This document shows, in pieces, positions 7,805 to 17,120 of a stretch of DNA of 64,000 bases. The notes beneath the pieces are model-generated. The model was not told the DNA's origin, ran no database searches, and worked only from the letters and a program-made list of their open reading frames with translations. The stretch's first letter is position 1. Each line of letters begins with the position of its first letter. Both the position numbers and the translations under genes were made by a program. The DNA comes from Pseudomonadota bacterium (lineage in GTDB: Bacteria > Pseudomonadota > Alphaproteobacteria > Rhizobiales > Hyphomicrobiaceae). The stretch spans positions 67,724-131,723 of the forward strand of contig JAFECE010000010.1 in assembly GCA_018242295.1 (NCBI GenBank), in the 5' to 3' direction.

Positions 7805-8071
7805 CTAGTACCTCGTACATCCACTTCGTTCGCAGGCGTGCATTCCCTTGCTCAGACATTTCTCGTTGGCGCTTTGCAATGCGCCAGCTTGAGAGGCGGC
7901 AGGCGAGCCGGTGACCGTGTGCCATCTCGTCGGGGATGAACTATAGCCGTATGCGCTGCAAACCCAGTAGCCGACACTCAGATAAGTCGGCGGGTGAGCC
8001 GCCGCGTCATCAGCAGTCGCGGAGATGCAAAATACGCCAAGCACCAAGGCCGTCCCTCGTATCGAGATCAT
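7805..8071 (-). CDS. small secreted Cys-containing protein
   Basis: 88 aa on the minus strand, ATG 8071 with AAAGGA upstream. The N-terminus (ISIRGTALVLGVFCISATADDAAAH) is a Sec signal peptide. The mature part has conserved-looking Cys, Trp and Gly residues and a pattern W-HTVTG....A...A...C...C...GC similar in style to DUF4189-type small exported proteins. Function unknown. It converges with the aldoxime dehydratase gene. Confidence 0.6.
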   Translation of the reverse strand: MISIRGTALVLGVFCISATADDAAAHPPTYLSVGYWVCSAYGYSSSPTRWHTVTGSPAASQAGALQSANEKCLSKGMHACERSGCTRY

Positions 8072-8448
8072 TTGGATTTTTCCTTTATTGTTTTTTTAAT
8101 TGTCCGATTGGGAAACGCTGAGGCGCAGTGACGTGCCTTGCGGATATGCGCCTCATTCGACGGTCCATGATTCGCATTTGGAATTTGCTTCGTGCAATTC
8201 CAGGTTCAGCGTCTTTATTCCGACTACCGAAGTGCGATATGACGATACATGAAGGAATGGCTCATTCCATTTGACCCGGGCGTTGCCGAATCCAGAGCTT
8301 ATTCCCAATTGTATTTAAAGCTGGTTGGGGGTTCGCGTATACTGAGACTAATCACAGTGGTTTCGGGGCCCCAAGGGAACGTGATGCGCAGCGAGTTACC
8401 TCGCATGCCTATCCCGAAATTTTCGCCGTGAAGATCCTGTTCAGGTGA
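8072..8448. other. gene-free stretch
   Basis: About 375 bases between two leftward genes with no open frame I can support on either strand. It must hold the promoter of the secreted protein ending at 8071 (the AT-rich patch 8075-8105 is a candidate) and the transcript end of the outer-membrane factor. Confidence 0.4.
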
Positions 8449-9951
8449 CTACCAGCCACCACCTTCGTCGGCATTGACATCGGAGCGATTCCACCAACCG
8501 CCGCCCGAAGCTTGGAACAACGCGGCCGTATCGGCATAGCGATTTGCCTTGGCCTGAATTTTAGCAATGATTGCTTGCTGATAAGTGTTTTGGACGGTGA
8601 GCACCTCCAACACGTTCACTTGGCCGAGTTCAAGCTGTCGCTTCGTGAGTGTTAGACTCAACTCGGCTGCGGTGGCGGCGGCCTCTGCCGCACGCAGTGC
8701 TTTTGCATCACCTTCAAGCACTTGAAGTGCGTCGGCTACGTTCTGAAATGCCCCAATGGCAGTGCTTCGATATTGTGCGGCGGCTTGGTCCAGGCCTGCC
8801 TCGGCAGCGCGCTGTTGTTGCTCAAGCGTGAACCCATCGAATATCCGTTCCGTGGCGCTGCCCGCTATGGTCCAGAATGTGCACGTTGGGCCACATACGA
8901 AGAAATCTACGAAAGATGCCGATTGCCTCCCAATATTCGTGCCGTTGATGTTGAATTGAGGCAACCGGTTTGCAATAGCCACTCCAACATGGGCGGTTGC
9001 AGCGTGCCAGTTGGCTTCTGCGGCGCGCACGTCGGGGCGTTGCTGAATTATCGCCGACGGTAAACTCACAGGGATTTTCGAGGGCAGCCGAAGCGAACTG
9101 AATTCGAAACGCTCAGGTAGCCCTTCACCCGAAAAGTGGCCGGAAAGAGCAATGAGCGCATCGCGTTGTCGTACCAAGGCATTTTCGAGGGGTGGAATCG
9201 TTTGCTCGGCTTGTGCCAATGCCGCCTTTTGTGCGGCCAGGTCGAGCATCCCGACCTGACCGGCATTGTACCGGCGTTGGACGAGTTCCAAAAGGTCCCG
9301 TTCAATCTTGATGATCTTGTGTGTGGCAGCGATCTGCTCGCGCAACGACGCTTCTTGAATTGCGGCGAGGACGATATTGGACGTGAGCGTCAGATACGTC
9401 GCTTCAAGTTGAAATCTCTGAACGTCAGCTTGAGCCTCCAAGGCTTCCACCTGGCGCCGGTTGCCGCCGAAAACGTCTGGCGCATATGTGACAGAGAGCT
9501 GTGCTGTTTGTAGAGTGAAGTATGGCGTCGCCGTAGGCGTGGAGGGGACGAGCACGCTGCTGCTGACTTTTTGCCGAGTCGGCGAATAGTTGGCATCGAT
9601 CGTGGGAAAGAAAAAACCCCGCTGTGCATTAGTCGTGGCATTGGCTGCGCGTAACGCAGCCTGTGCCGCAGCAAGATCGCTGTTATCTTTCAAGGCTCTT
9701 ACGATCAGGCTATTGAGAGGTGGGGAACGATATAAGGTCCACCAATCGGCAGGGATGTCTGCGCCGTGAGTAAATGTTTGATGTTCCCCTGCGGCACTCC
9801 CGGGCGCCTTCAACGCTTGAGGCGTCACGGAGCTGACCTCAGGCGGTTTGGGCGGCTGGAAATTGGGTCCTACGGCACATCCCGAGATGCCCAGCAATAC
9901 CGACGCGAGCGTGAACGGCGTCAATGCTAGCCCGCCGAAAGTCCGCTTCAT
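8449..9951 (-). CDS. RND efflux outer-membrane factor lipoprotein (OprM/NodT family)
   Basis: 500 aa from ATG 9951; another ATG at 9980 is possible. The N-terminus is a lipoprotein signal with lipobox LLGISGC, followed by AVGPNFQPP, typical of OMF proteins. Two OEP repeats follow, with the characteristic ADWWTLYRSPPLNSLI segment, AALRAANA helices, and the second-half signature RPDVRAAEANWHAATAHVGVA. This class forms the trimeric exit duct of tripartite pumps. It is transcribed away from the adaptor and CzcA-like pump at 10.8-15.2 kb and is most likely their partner. C-terminus ends GGGWWNRSD plus a short tail, as in many NodT-type OMFs. Confidence 0.9.
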   Translation of the reverse strand: MKRTFGGLALTPFTLASVLLGISGCAVGPNFQPPKPPEVSSVTPQALKAPGSAAGEHQTFTHGADIPADWWTLYRSPPLNSLIVRALKDNSDLAAAQAALRAANATTNAQRGFFFPTIDANYSPTRQKVSSSVLVPSTPTATPYFTLQTAQLSVTYAPDVFGGNRRQVEALEAQADVQRFQLEATYLTLTSNIVLAAIQEASLREQIAATHKIIKIERDLLELVQRRYNAGQVGMLDLAAQKAALAQAEQTIPPLENALVRQRDALIALSGHFSGEGLPERFEFSSLRLPSKIPVSLPSAIIQQRPDVRAAEANWHAATAHVGVAIANRLPQFNINGTNIGRQSASFVDFFVCGPTCTFWTIAGSATERIFDGFTLEQQQRAAEAGLDQAAAQYRSTAIGAFQNVADALQVLEGDAKALRAAEAAATAAELSLTLTKRQLELGQVNVLEVLTVQNTYQQAIIAKIQAKANRYADTAALFQASGGGWWNRSDVNADEGGGW

Positions 9952-10197
9952 GAGGCCGCTGCTATCTCGAGACAGTCGCATCGGAGCGGCGCTTCCCTGT
10001 TCGCCGCCCGGTGCGGTCAAACGACAAATGCAGAATGGGTCAGATTCGGCATTAATCGGCAATGCCGCGGCGTCAAAAGGTCGAGGACGCGGGATATCTG
10101 TCACGCCCTTCGCGTATTTTTCGCGCCGGCACGTTTGTCGAAGCCTTTGACGGCGAATCTTTCGTAAAATATCGTCAGTTGGGTTAGGGGTACGGTC

Positions 10198-10572
10198 ATG
10201 CGCCGAATCGCTTTCTTGATCGCTGTGCTGATCTTTGCGGCGCCGTCTGCTCTCGCGAACGACGGGCGCGAACTCGAACTCGGGATGACGCAGCGAGAGG
10301 TTGAGCGAATAACAGGCCCAGCTGATGTTGTGCGGTTGGAACGCAATGGTGTTCAGTGCTTTGGCTATGAACCACATCCGGAGCGCCTACCCAACGTTCT
10401 CTTCGTGCGTGAGGGAGCGTTAATTGCTTTTCGCGCTGGCCGCCTCGTCAAGCAGATCGAGGTCTACCCCTACAACATCGATATCCAGTGCTCGCAGATT
10501 GCGAGCGAATGGGACTTGCCTCCTTCGAGGCCGATAACCTGTTTCCGAAAGTTTTGGATTCACTGCCCGTAA
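10198..10572 (+). CDS. small secreted protein with a BamE/OmlA-like segment
   Basis: 124 aa, ATG 10198. Residues 1-20 form a Sec signal peptide ending AAPSALA. The mature N-terminus, ELELGMTQREVERITGPAD, matches the GMT..EV...GPAD turn of SmpA/OmlA (BamE-like) folds, and C54 and C101 could pair. The C-terminal part looks unrelated to classical BamE, and no lipobox is present. It lies between the divergent efflux genes, in front of the adaptor. Function in the envelope is plausible but unproven. Confidence 0.6.
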   Translation: MRRIAFLIAVLIFAAPSALANDGRELELGMTQREVERITGPADVVRLERNGVQCFGYEPHPERLPNVLFVREGALIAFRAGRLVKQIEVYPYNIDIQCSQIASEWDLPPSRPITCFRKFWIHCP

Positions 10573-10775
10573 TAGGGAGAATGCCGGCGCTTGCGCGCGC
10601 GATGCAGTGGATGCCCCCATCCCCGAAAGCCCGATAGTTAAACCTTCATCGTTTATTAATCAAAGCGGTGAGGGGCGAAACTGGGATTTGTAACAGTTGA
10701 CCGTGGCCTACGAATTATTTGTTAGATTTCGCATGAGCCGGCGGATCATCGACCTTGTGGCCATTTATGGAATGC

Positions 10776-11981
10776 ATGACGGCAAAGCTCAAAAGAGTTC
10801 TGGCTGTATCGGCATTAATTGTCGTCGCGGAATTCAGCAATTGGTGTTGGCCGCTGGGGCAGGACGCCGGATTTGCGACCGCCGCCAACGCGACAGCAGA
10901 AGAACGTGCAGCCATATCAAAAGATGCAGCGAATACCGTTGACCTTGAAGTCTCGCAATTGAATGCCGTCAAAGTTGCTGCAGTCCAAATGCGAGATTTC
11001 CCCCAAGAAAAGGAGGCAATTGGCAGCATCGACTTCAATGAGGAATTATCGGTGCAGGTCTTTTCCCCGTATTCGGGACGGATCGTCAATCTCTACGGCA
11101 AGTTGGGCGATAACGTGCGGAAGGGGCAGACGCTATTTACAATCGACAGTCCCGATCTTTTGCAAGCAGAGTCCAACCTGATTTCAGCCGCGGGCGTCCT
11201 GGACCTCACAAATCGCAATTTGGCTCGCCTCAAAGAACTTTTTAAATCTCACGCGATTGCGCAAAGAGACCTTGAGCAGGCGACTTCGGATCAGCAAGCC
11301 GCCGAGGGTGTGTTGCGTGCGGGACGCGATACCGTTCGGCTCTTCGGCAAGAGCGAGGCTGATATCGATCGCATCATCTCTCAGCGTGCGGCCGATCCCA
11401 TTCTTGTCGTGCCGAGTCCTATAGATGGTCAAATTACGTCGCGGAACGCGGCGCCAGGGCTCTTCGTTCAGCCCGGTGGCGTGCCGGCTCCATACTCTGT
11501 AGCGAACATCGACACGATGTGGATGCTGGCCAACGTGTCGGAGGCCGATAGTCCGGCCTTTCGTGTCGGACAAGCCGTTACTGTCACCATCGCCGCGTTT
11601 CCCGATCGAACGTTCAAAGGCAAGATCACTGCGATCACGCCGGTTGTCGATCCAAATACACGGCGTGTTCTTGTCAGATCCGATATCAGCAATCCGACGC
11701 ATGAACTTCTTTCCGGGATGTTCGCGGACTTCAACATTCAAATTGGTGACCCGATTCATTCCCTCGCCGCGCCGCTCGGCGGCGTGGTTCGTGAGGGCGA
11801 TGGAACGACGAGCGTCTGGGTCACTTCGGATCGCCGGCGCTTTACAAAGCGTACAGTGGAGGTCGGTCTCGAACACAAAGGCTATTGGCAGATCTTATCG
11901 GGTGTCGAAGCTGGGGAGCTCATCGCTACCGAAGGCGCGGTCTTTCTGAGCAATATGTTGATAGCCGGTCATGCCGACTGA
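10776..11981 (+). CDS. RND efflux periplasmic adaptor (CzcB/CusB-type membrane fusion protein)
   Basis: 401 aa from ATG 10776; two in-frame ATGs lie just upstream (10755, 10767), so the start is uncertain. After a signal-like N-terminus come the MFP parts in order: a first barrel/lipoyl half with SPYSGRIVNLYGKLGDNVRKGQ, a helical hairpin (SNLISAAGVLDLTNRN to EADIDRIIS), a second lipoyl half with SPIDGQITSRNAAPGLFV, and beta-barrel and membrane-proximal domains containing FKGKITAITPVVDPNTRRVLVR, a very typical adaptor signature. There is no His/Met-rich metal-binding extension. The pump gene begins 38 bases after its stop. Confidence 0.9.
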   Translation: MTAKLKRVLAVSALIVVAEFSNWCWPLGQDAGFATAANATAEERAAISKDAANTVDLEVSQLNAVKVAAVQMRDFPQEKEAIGSIDFNEELSVQVFSPYSGRIVNLYGKLGDNVRKGQTLFTIDSPDLLQAESNLISAAGVLDLTNRNLARLKELFKSHAIAQRDLEQATSDQQAAEGVLRAGRDTVRLFGKSEADIDRIISQRAADPILVVPSPIDGQITSRNAAPGLFVQPGGVPAPYSVANIDTMWMLANVSEADSPAFRVGQAVTVTIAAFPDRTFKGKITAITPVVDPNTRRVLVRSDISNPTHELLSGMFADFNIQIGDPIHSLAAPLGGVVREGDGTTSVWVTSDRRRFTKRTVEVGLEHKGYWQILSGVEAGELIATEGAVFLSNMLIAGHAD

Positions 11982-12019
11982 CAGGAATGCATCGCAAAGA
12001 GGCGTAGCGGGAGCGGGGT

Positions 12020-15000
12020 ATGCTTAAAGACATCCTTGCCTTCGCGCTTGTTCGCCGGCCAATCGTTCTCTTGAGCTTGTTTGTTTTTCTTGCCGCGGGC
12101 CTTTTTGCCTTTTCGAGGCTCAATATTGAAGCTTATCCGAACCCGGCCCCGGTGATTCTTGAAATCACCGCTCAAGCACCCGGTCTCTCCGCTGAAGAGA
12201 TGGAGCGGTATTACACGATACCGATGGAAGTCGGTCTCTATTCGACGCCAGGAATCGTCAACATCCGATCGACGTCTTTTTATGGATTGTCGTTCGTGCG
12301 GGTCACGTTTTCTTGGGGGGTCGACTATTATACAGCCTACACGCGGGCGGCTCTCAACCTTCAGCAAAATGTAAGCCTGCCGAACAGTGTCGTTCCTACC
12401 ATTCAAGGCTCAAGTTTGGTGGGCGAGGTCTATCGGTACCAACTCGTCGGTCCTCCGAATTTCGGGCTCACGAATCTACGAACGGTTCAGGATTGGATCG
12501 TGAGCCGCCGGCTCTCAACTATTCCCGGTGTCGTCGCGATCAACTCATGGGGCGGTACGACAAAGCAATTCGACGTCGAGGTGAACCTCAACAAGCTCGA
12601 TGCTTACGATGTAACGATTCCGCAAATTATCAGCGCACTTGGCAATGCAAATATCAATGTCGGCGGCCGTGAAATCGCTATTGGCCAACAGTCCGTGAAT
12701 ATTCGCGGAATTGGATTGTTCGATAGCGGTGGTGAAAAGAATTTGACCGAAGGCATCAAAGTCAGCGACATCGAAAATGTCGTGCTGTCGCAGGTCAATG
12801 GTGTTCCGGTTCAGGTCAAGGACGTAGCGAAGGTAGCAGTGGGTTATCGGCCTCGCCTGGGCATAGCGGGGCGCGATCTTGAGGATGATGCGGCATTAGC
12901 CATTGTCGTCATGGGACGCACCTACCACACCAACGAAGTGGTTCCTCTCATCAAAGCAGAAGTTGAAAAATTAAACACCGACGGAAGCCTGCCGGCGGGC
13001 GTGAAGCTCGTTCCTTATTATGATCGCACGACGCTCGTGGAGGTCACCACCCACACGGTTCTTCATAACCTCGTCTTCGGGTGCCTTCTGGTTTTTTTAA
13101 TTCAGTGGGTCTTTTTAGGAGACCTGCGCAGTGCGATTATTGTCGGAACGAATATTCCATTCGCGCTATTTTTCAGCGTCATTATTCTGGTTCTTACCGG
13201 AGAAGACGCGAACCTGTTATCCGTCGGTGCGGTCGATTTTGGCATAATCGTCGACTCCGCGGTGATTCTCGTCGAGAATATTTTCAGAAATCTTCAGGCC
13301 AACGCTGAAACACGCCAACACATCCTCGATCAACTGACAGAAGGACGTTTCGGACCCGATCCCACTCACCCGGTTAGAGGCGCGGGTGCTTGGACGGATC
13401 GCTTGCGGATCATCCTTGCAAGCGGCTTGCAAGTCGGTGAGCCCGTGTTCTTCTCGGCGGCCATCACGGTTGCTGCGTTCGTTCCGCTGTTTACGATGCA
13501 AGGCGTTGAAGGACAGATTTTCGGTCCGATGGCCCGAACCTACGGCTATGCGCTTATTGGTGCGTTGATTGCAACCTTCACGGTTACGCCGGCCCTCGCG
13601 TCTTACCTGTTGCCAGAGAGAGTCCGGGAGGTCGAGACCATAACAGTTCGCGTTCTCCGCAGAATGTATACTCCCATGTTGAGTTGGTCGCTTCGCCATC
13701 GCCGGCTGATGGCTGCAGTAGCGTTCGCGTTCCTCGCTGGAAGCGGGTTCATTGCATCAAGACTGGGAAGTGAGTTTTTGCCTCACCTCGAAGAAGGCAA
13801 CCTATGGATCCGTGCCTCAATGCCTCCGACGATTGCGCTCGAAGCCGGCGAGCCAACGGTGCGCAAGATGCGCGAAATTTTACTTCGGCACCCTGAAATC
13901 ATAACTGTAGTCTCGCAGCACGGCCGCCCCGACGACGGAAGCGATGCTTCGCCGTTCTCCAACGTCGAGCTTTTCGCGCCGCTCAAGCCTTTCGATCAGT
14001 GGCCTGCCGGCCTAACGAAGGATATTCTTGTCAATCAAATTCAGCAGGAATTCACTGCTGTGATGCCCGGTGTGACATTCAATTTTTCGCAATACATCCA
14101 AGACAACGTCGAGGAGGCGCTGTCGGGTGTGAAAGGCGAAAATTCCGTCAAGATTATTGGCCGTGACCAGCAGGTGCTGGAGACGCTTGCAAGACAAGTG
14201 CAACATGAATTGGAGCAGGTTCAAGGTATCGAAGATCTCGCGGTCTTCTGGGTTCTTGGACAGCCTAACCTGAACATCAAAATCGATCGGCAACGTGCTG
14301 CGCGTTATGGCCTTAACGTCGGCGACGTCAATACTGTCGTGCAGGCGGCGTTGGGCGGTACCCAAGCTACGACACTCCTAGAAGCGGATCGTCAATTCGG
14401 TGTTGTCGTTCGGCTCGCTGCGACCGACCGGAGCGATTTGGAAGCGATCAAGAGGATCAAAGTCGGCTTCATGACTCCCTCAGGCAGGAACGCCTATGTT
14501 CCGTTGAGCGAGCTTGCTGATGTTAAAATTGAGACCGGGGCTTCATTCATTTATCGGGAAGCTACACAACGATACATCCCCGTCAAATTCAGCATTCGTG
14601 GAAGAGATCTCGGCGGCACCGTCGCGGAGGCCCAACAACGGATCGCAGAGCACGTTAAACTGCCACAAGGTTATCGTGTCGTTTGGGCGGGCGAGTTCGA
14701 GGAGCTCCAAGTTGCCAAGCGACGTCTCGAAATCATCGTTCCGATCAGCGTTTTGCTGATCCTGGTTCTCCTCTACGGCTTGTTCAATTCGCTCAGAGAT
14801 AGCCTTTTGGTGCTCGCCGGAATCCCCTTCGCGGCTTGCGGCGGCATCCTCGCGCTCTATTTTAGTGGACTGGCTTTTAGCGTTTCAGCCGCGGTCGGGT
14901 TCGTATCGCTTTTCGGCGTGTCGGTGATGAACGGAATATTGATCATGACTTACTTCCATGAAGTGAGAGCGACCGGTATGAGGACGATCGACGCGATGTT

Positions 15001-15238
15001 CCACGCCGCTGAACAGCGCATGCGCCCGATGTTGATGACGGCGCTTTCGGCCTGCATCGGCCTTCTGCCTGCCGCCATTTCGACCGGTATCGGCAGCCAG
15101 GTCCAGCGTCCTCTCGCGACGGTCGTCGTGGGTGGAATGTTCATCGGACCTATCGTTCTGCTTATTGCGGTGCCGGCCGTTCTGACATTCTTCCTCGAGA
15201 GGGATGAACCGCCAACTACGGGCGAAGGCTCAACGTGA
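12020..15238 (+). CDS. CzcA/CusA-family RND efflux pump (heavy-metal efflux class)
   Basis: 1072 aa. Two RND halves with large periplasmic loops and about 12 transmembrane helices. TM4 reads DFGIIVDSAVILVEN (D406, D412, E419), giving the Asp-Asp-Glu proton-relay spacing of CzcA (D402/D408/E415), with Ser replacing the usual Gly after the second Asp. Other CzcA-like segments include YYTIPMEVGL, IRSTSFYGLSFV, GEVYRYQLVGPPN and GGTTKQFDVEVN. A loop of roughly 25 extra residues follows TM4-5 (around residues 430-460). Substrate is probably a divalent or monovalent metal ion by family, but the substrate loops cannot be read by eye. Operon with the adaptor upstream; OMF is on the opposite strand. 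Confidence 0.9.
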   Translation: MLKDILAFALVRRPIVLLSLFVFLAAGLFAFSRLNIEAYPNPAPVILEITAQAPGLSAEEMERYYTIPMEVGLYSTPGIVNIRSTSFYGLSFVRVTFSWGVDYYTAYTRAALNLQQNVSLPNSVVPTIQGSSLVGEVYRYQLVGPPNFGLTNLRTVQDWIVSRRLSTIPGVVAINSWGGTTKQFDVEVNLNKLDAYDVTIPQIISALGNANINVGGREIAIGQQSVNIRGIGLFDSGGEKNLTEGIKVSDIENVVLSQVNGVPVQVKDVAKVAVGYRPRLGIAGRDLEDDAALAIVVMGRTYHTNEVVPLIKAEVEKLNTDGSLPAGVKLVPYYDRTTLVEVTTHTVLHNLVFGCLLVFLIQWVFLGDLRSAIIVGTNIPFALFFSVIILVLTGEDANLLSVGAVDFGIIVDSAVILVENIFRNLQANAETRQHILDQLTEGRFGPDPTHPVRGAGAWTDRLRIILASGLQVGEPVFFSAAITVAAFVPLFTMQGVEGQIFGPMARTYGYALIGALIATFTVTPALASYLLPERVREVETITVRVLRRMYTPMLSWSLRHRRLMAAVAFAFLAGSGFIASRLGSEFLPHLEEGNLWIRASMPPTIALEAGEPTVRKMREILLRHPEIITVVSQHGRPDDGSDASPFSNVELFAPLKPFDQWPAGLTKDILVNQIQQEFTAVMPGVTFNFSQYIQDNVEEALSGVKGENSVKIIGRDQQVLETLARQVQHELEQVQGIEDLAVFWVLGQPNLNIKIDRQRAARYGLNVGDVNTVVQAALGGTQATTLLEADRQFGVVVRLAATDRSDLEAIKRIKVGFMTPSGRNAYVPLSELADVKIETGASFIYREATQRYIPVKFSIRGRDLGGTVAEAQQRIAEHVKLPQGYRVVWAGEFEELQVAKRRLEIIVPISVLLILVLLYGLFNSLRDSLLVLAGIPFAACGGILALYFSGLAFSVSAAVGFVSLFGVSVMNGILIMTYFHEVRATGMRTIDAMFHAAEQRMRPMLMTALSACIGLLPAAISTGIGSQVQRPLATVVVGGMFIGPIVLLIAVPAVLTFFLERDEPPTTGEGST

Positions 15239-15253
15239 CGATGGGAGGATCTG

Positions 15254-15943
15254 ATGACGATCAGACGCCGCCTTTCGATGTTCCTGTTGCTTGCTGCCCT
15301 TCCTTTGCATGCGGCTTGGCCGGAGGAAGGATCGCATGCGAAAACGTCCGAAAAGCCGGCCGATATTGGGAAGGGGGGGCCACGATCGAAGGACCGACCT
15401 AGGACGCAGGCTCCGGACCGTCCCGATAAATCCGGCCGCGCGAAGCCCGCGCAGCCTTGGGATCGTCGTGGGATCTCTAACCGGTCCGGCACGGTGGAGA
15501 CGCCCGTTCCCACAAAAGGGAAAGGGGGCAACGACATGAACGCTGGTCCTCAGCCGCCGCTGCAAGGGGACGGGTCGACACAAGTCGACCACATGTTGAA
15601 GGTGGATGAGACGCTCATTCGAAAGCGCATCGAGAGTCTTGCAGGCGCGATCGGCCGATCGAAGAGACCTACAGCCGACAGCTTATCAGCATCTCGCGCT
15701 CTGAGCCGATCTCCCATCGCCGGCACCAGGAATGCCATCGGCGTTCGCATTCCAAGTGGATCTCCAGGTGGACTTGCTGCACCCCAGCACATTCAAGTTC
15801 GTCCAGCGACGAAGCTCAACACTCCAAATACGCTGATTTCCAGACAGAAAGAGCTCGGGCGGGGCCCGGCAATCGTAAGCGGAACCGTTCCGCACACGCA
15901 GGCGGCGATCAACGGAACCCAGATGCGCCGCAAGTACCGATAA
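15254..15943 (+). CDS. secreted, basic, mostly disordered protein
   Basis: 229 aa starting 15 bases after the pump stop, with GGGAGGAT before ATG 15254. A signal peptide (about residues 1-22) leads into Lys/Arg/Pro/Gly/Ser-rich low-complexity sequence with no predicted globular core and few hydrophobics. The end is strongly basic (QMRRKYR). No family recognised. As last gene of the efflux operon it might act in the periplasm with the pump, but it could also be an unrelated envelope protein. Confidence 0.55.
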   Translation: MTIRRRLSMFLLLAALPLHAAWPEEGSHAKTSEKPADIGKGGPRSKDRPRTQAPDRPDKSGRAKPAQPWDRRGISNRSGTVETPVPTKGKGGNDMNAGPQPPLQGDGSTQVDHMLKVDETLIRKRIESLAGAIGRSKRPTADSLSASRALSRSPIAGTRNAIGVRIPSGSPGGLAAPQHIQVRPATKLNTPNTLISRQKELGRGPAIVSGTVPHTQAAINGTQMRRKYR

Positions 15944-16046
15944 AATTTACTATGTAAATCATCGTGCTTGCGATGTTCAGGGTATTGCGGGATCTAGCCG
16001 TCGAGATTATTTTTATTTGTGTGTTTCTGGCTCTGAGGTTGGGAGT

Positions 16047-16370
16047 ATGGCTCTCTTCCGTGAGGCAAACGAAGCAGGACGGCCGGTTTCCCCGGGTGTA
16101 CGCATCATGGGGCTGGTGTTACGTTTGTTGATCATTTTGGCGTTGCTCGTCCTTACCGCCAGAGTTAGCGCTCCACAAAGCAAGTCACTCTGGTCTGTAT
16201 ATGAAGCGCCCCTGGACCTCTTGCGGCTGGTTCTGGGAATGTCCGTAGGCATATTTATCGGCGCCCAAATGTTCGTGGGGGTGCCGAACAACGAGGCATG
16301 CCGGACGTGGGCTTATTTGGGAATGATCGTCCTTCCGTTCACGATCATATGCATTCTAGGTGTGTGGTAG
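16047..16370 (+). CDS. small inner-membrane protein, three helices
   Basis: 107 aa from ATG 16047 (GGGAG just upstream, though close). An N-terminal polar segment precedes transmembrane helices around residues 23-41, 58-80 and 88-106; the protein ends in the third helix. A PLDLLRLVLGM...GAQMFVGVPNN segment resembles small DUF-type membrane proteins near metabolic genes in Rhizobiales, but I cannot name it. Convergent with the response regulator. Confidence 0.55.
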   Translation: MALFREANEAGRPVSPGVRIMGLVLRLLIILALLVLTARVSAPQSKSLWSVYEAPLDLLRLVLGMSVGIFIGAQMFVGVPNNEACRTWAYLGMIVLPFTIICILGVW

Positions 16371-16399
16371 GATTACAGAAACCTTCAAGCCATTCTGAG

Positions 16400-16440
16400 G
16401 GCGTCAAGACGACGCCTCACGTCTTGACGCCTCACGTCTT
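16400..16440. terminator. inverted repeat overlapping a 15-bp perfect tandem repeat between convergent genes
   Basis: GGCGTCAAGACG (16400-16411) is the exact reverse complement of CGTCTTGACGCC (16420-16431), an eight-base loop apart. The same DNA contains GACGCCTCACGTCTT twice in tandem (16411-16425, 16426-16440), the second copy running into the response regulator stop. A 12-bp stem between convergent genes suggests a bidirectional terminator; the duplication looks like a slippage product. Confidence 0.55.
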
Positions 16441-17037
16441 TATGAGCTTTTCAGCAACGGCCTTGACGGCTGCTTCGGTCCGCGTGGCGACGCAGAGTTT
16501 CGTTCGCGCACTATCCGCGTGAAAATCGATTGTGCGTTTCGTGAGGCCGAGAATGGAGGCAATTTCTGCCGATGTCTTGCCTCGCGCGATCCACGTCAGG
16601 ATCTCGCTTTCCCGTTCGCTCAAGACGACGTTCTGAGGCCAATAGGCCTTGCGCGCGACGCCAGCGAGACGTGCAACCAAGATCGTCTGAAGTATTTCAT
16701 AGTCGATGGGTTTGGTGACATAGTCGTCTGCGCCAAGCTGGCGTCCTTTGAGCTCATTGGCGCGGTCCGCAAGGGCGGTAAGAAAGATAACCGGCATTTC
16801 GGAAAATCTAGACGTCAGCCCAACGAGCTTCTCCAATAGCTCAAAGCCCGACATCACGGGCATGTTAATATCCGATAAGACGAGATCGGGAGGGTCTCGC
16901 AAGATAGACGCGAAGGCCTGATGACCATCGTAGGCGAGTTCGACCGCGTAGCCCAAATCGCGAAGTTCCTCCGCGATCAGTGCCGCCGTTTCGCGATCAT
17001 CTTCGACACAGAGGATTCTCTTGCGGGTATCCGACAT
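16432..17037 (-). CDS. NarL/LuxR-type two-component response regulator
   Basis: 201 aa: receiver domain (residues about 6-125) with the acidic pair ED at 12-13, phosphoacceptor D56 (LVLSDINMP), a Thr at FLTALA and Lys in the DYVTKP segment; then a LuxR-type HTH (ESEILTWIARGKTSAEIASIL). The end is short, without extra domains. It is divergent from a membrane histidine kinase with a shared promoter region of about 80 bases, so the two are presumably partners. Target genes are not evident; the OprB-type porin downstream of the kinase is one candidate. Confidence 0.85.
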   Translation of the reverse strand: MSDTRKRILCVEDDRETAALIAEELRDLGYAVELAYDGHQAFASILRDPPDLVLSDINMPVMSGFELLEKLVGLTSRFSEMPVIFLTALADRANELKGRQLGADDYVTKPIDYEILQTILVARLAGVARKAYWPQNVVLSERESEILTWIARGKTSAEIASILGLTKRTIDFHADSARTKLCVATRTEAAVKAVAEKLIKT

Positions 17038-17120
17038 TGAGCGATTATACTGCTTTCAGCGATAGCTACCAACGATAAGTCGATGAAAATGCGGCAAAAC
17101 CTCTGCGTGGCAGCTCACTG

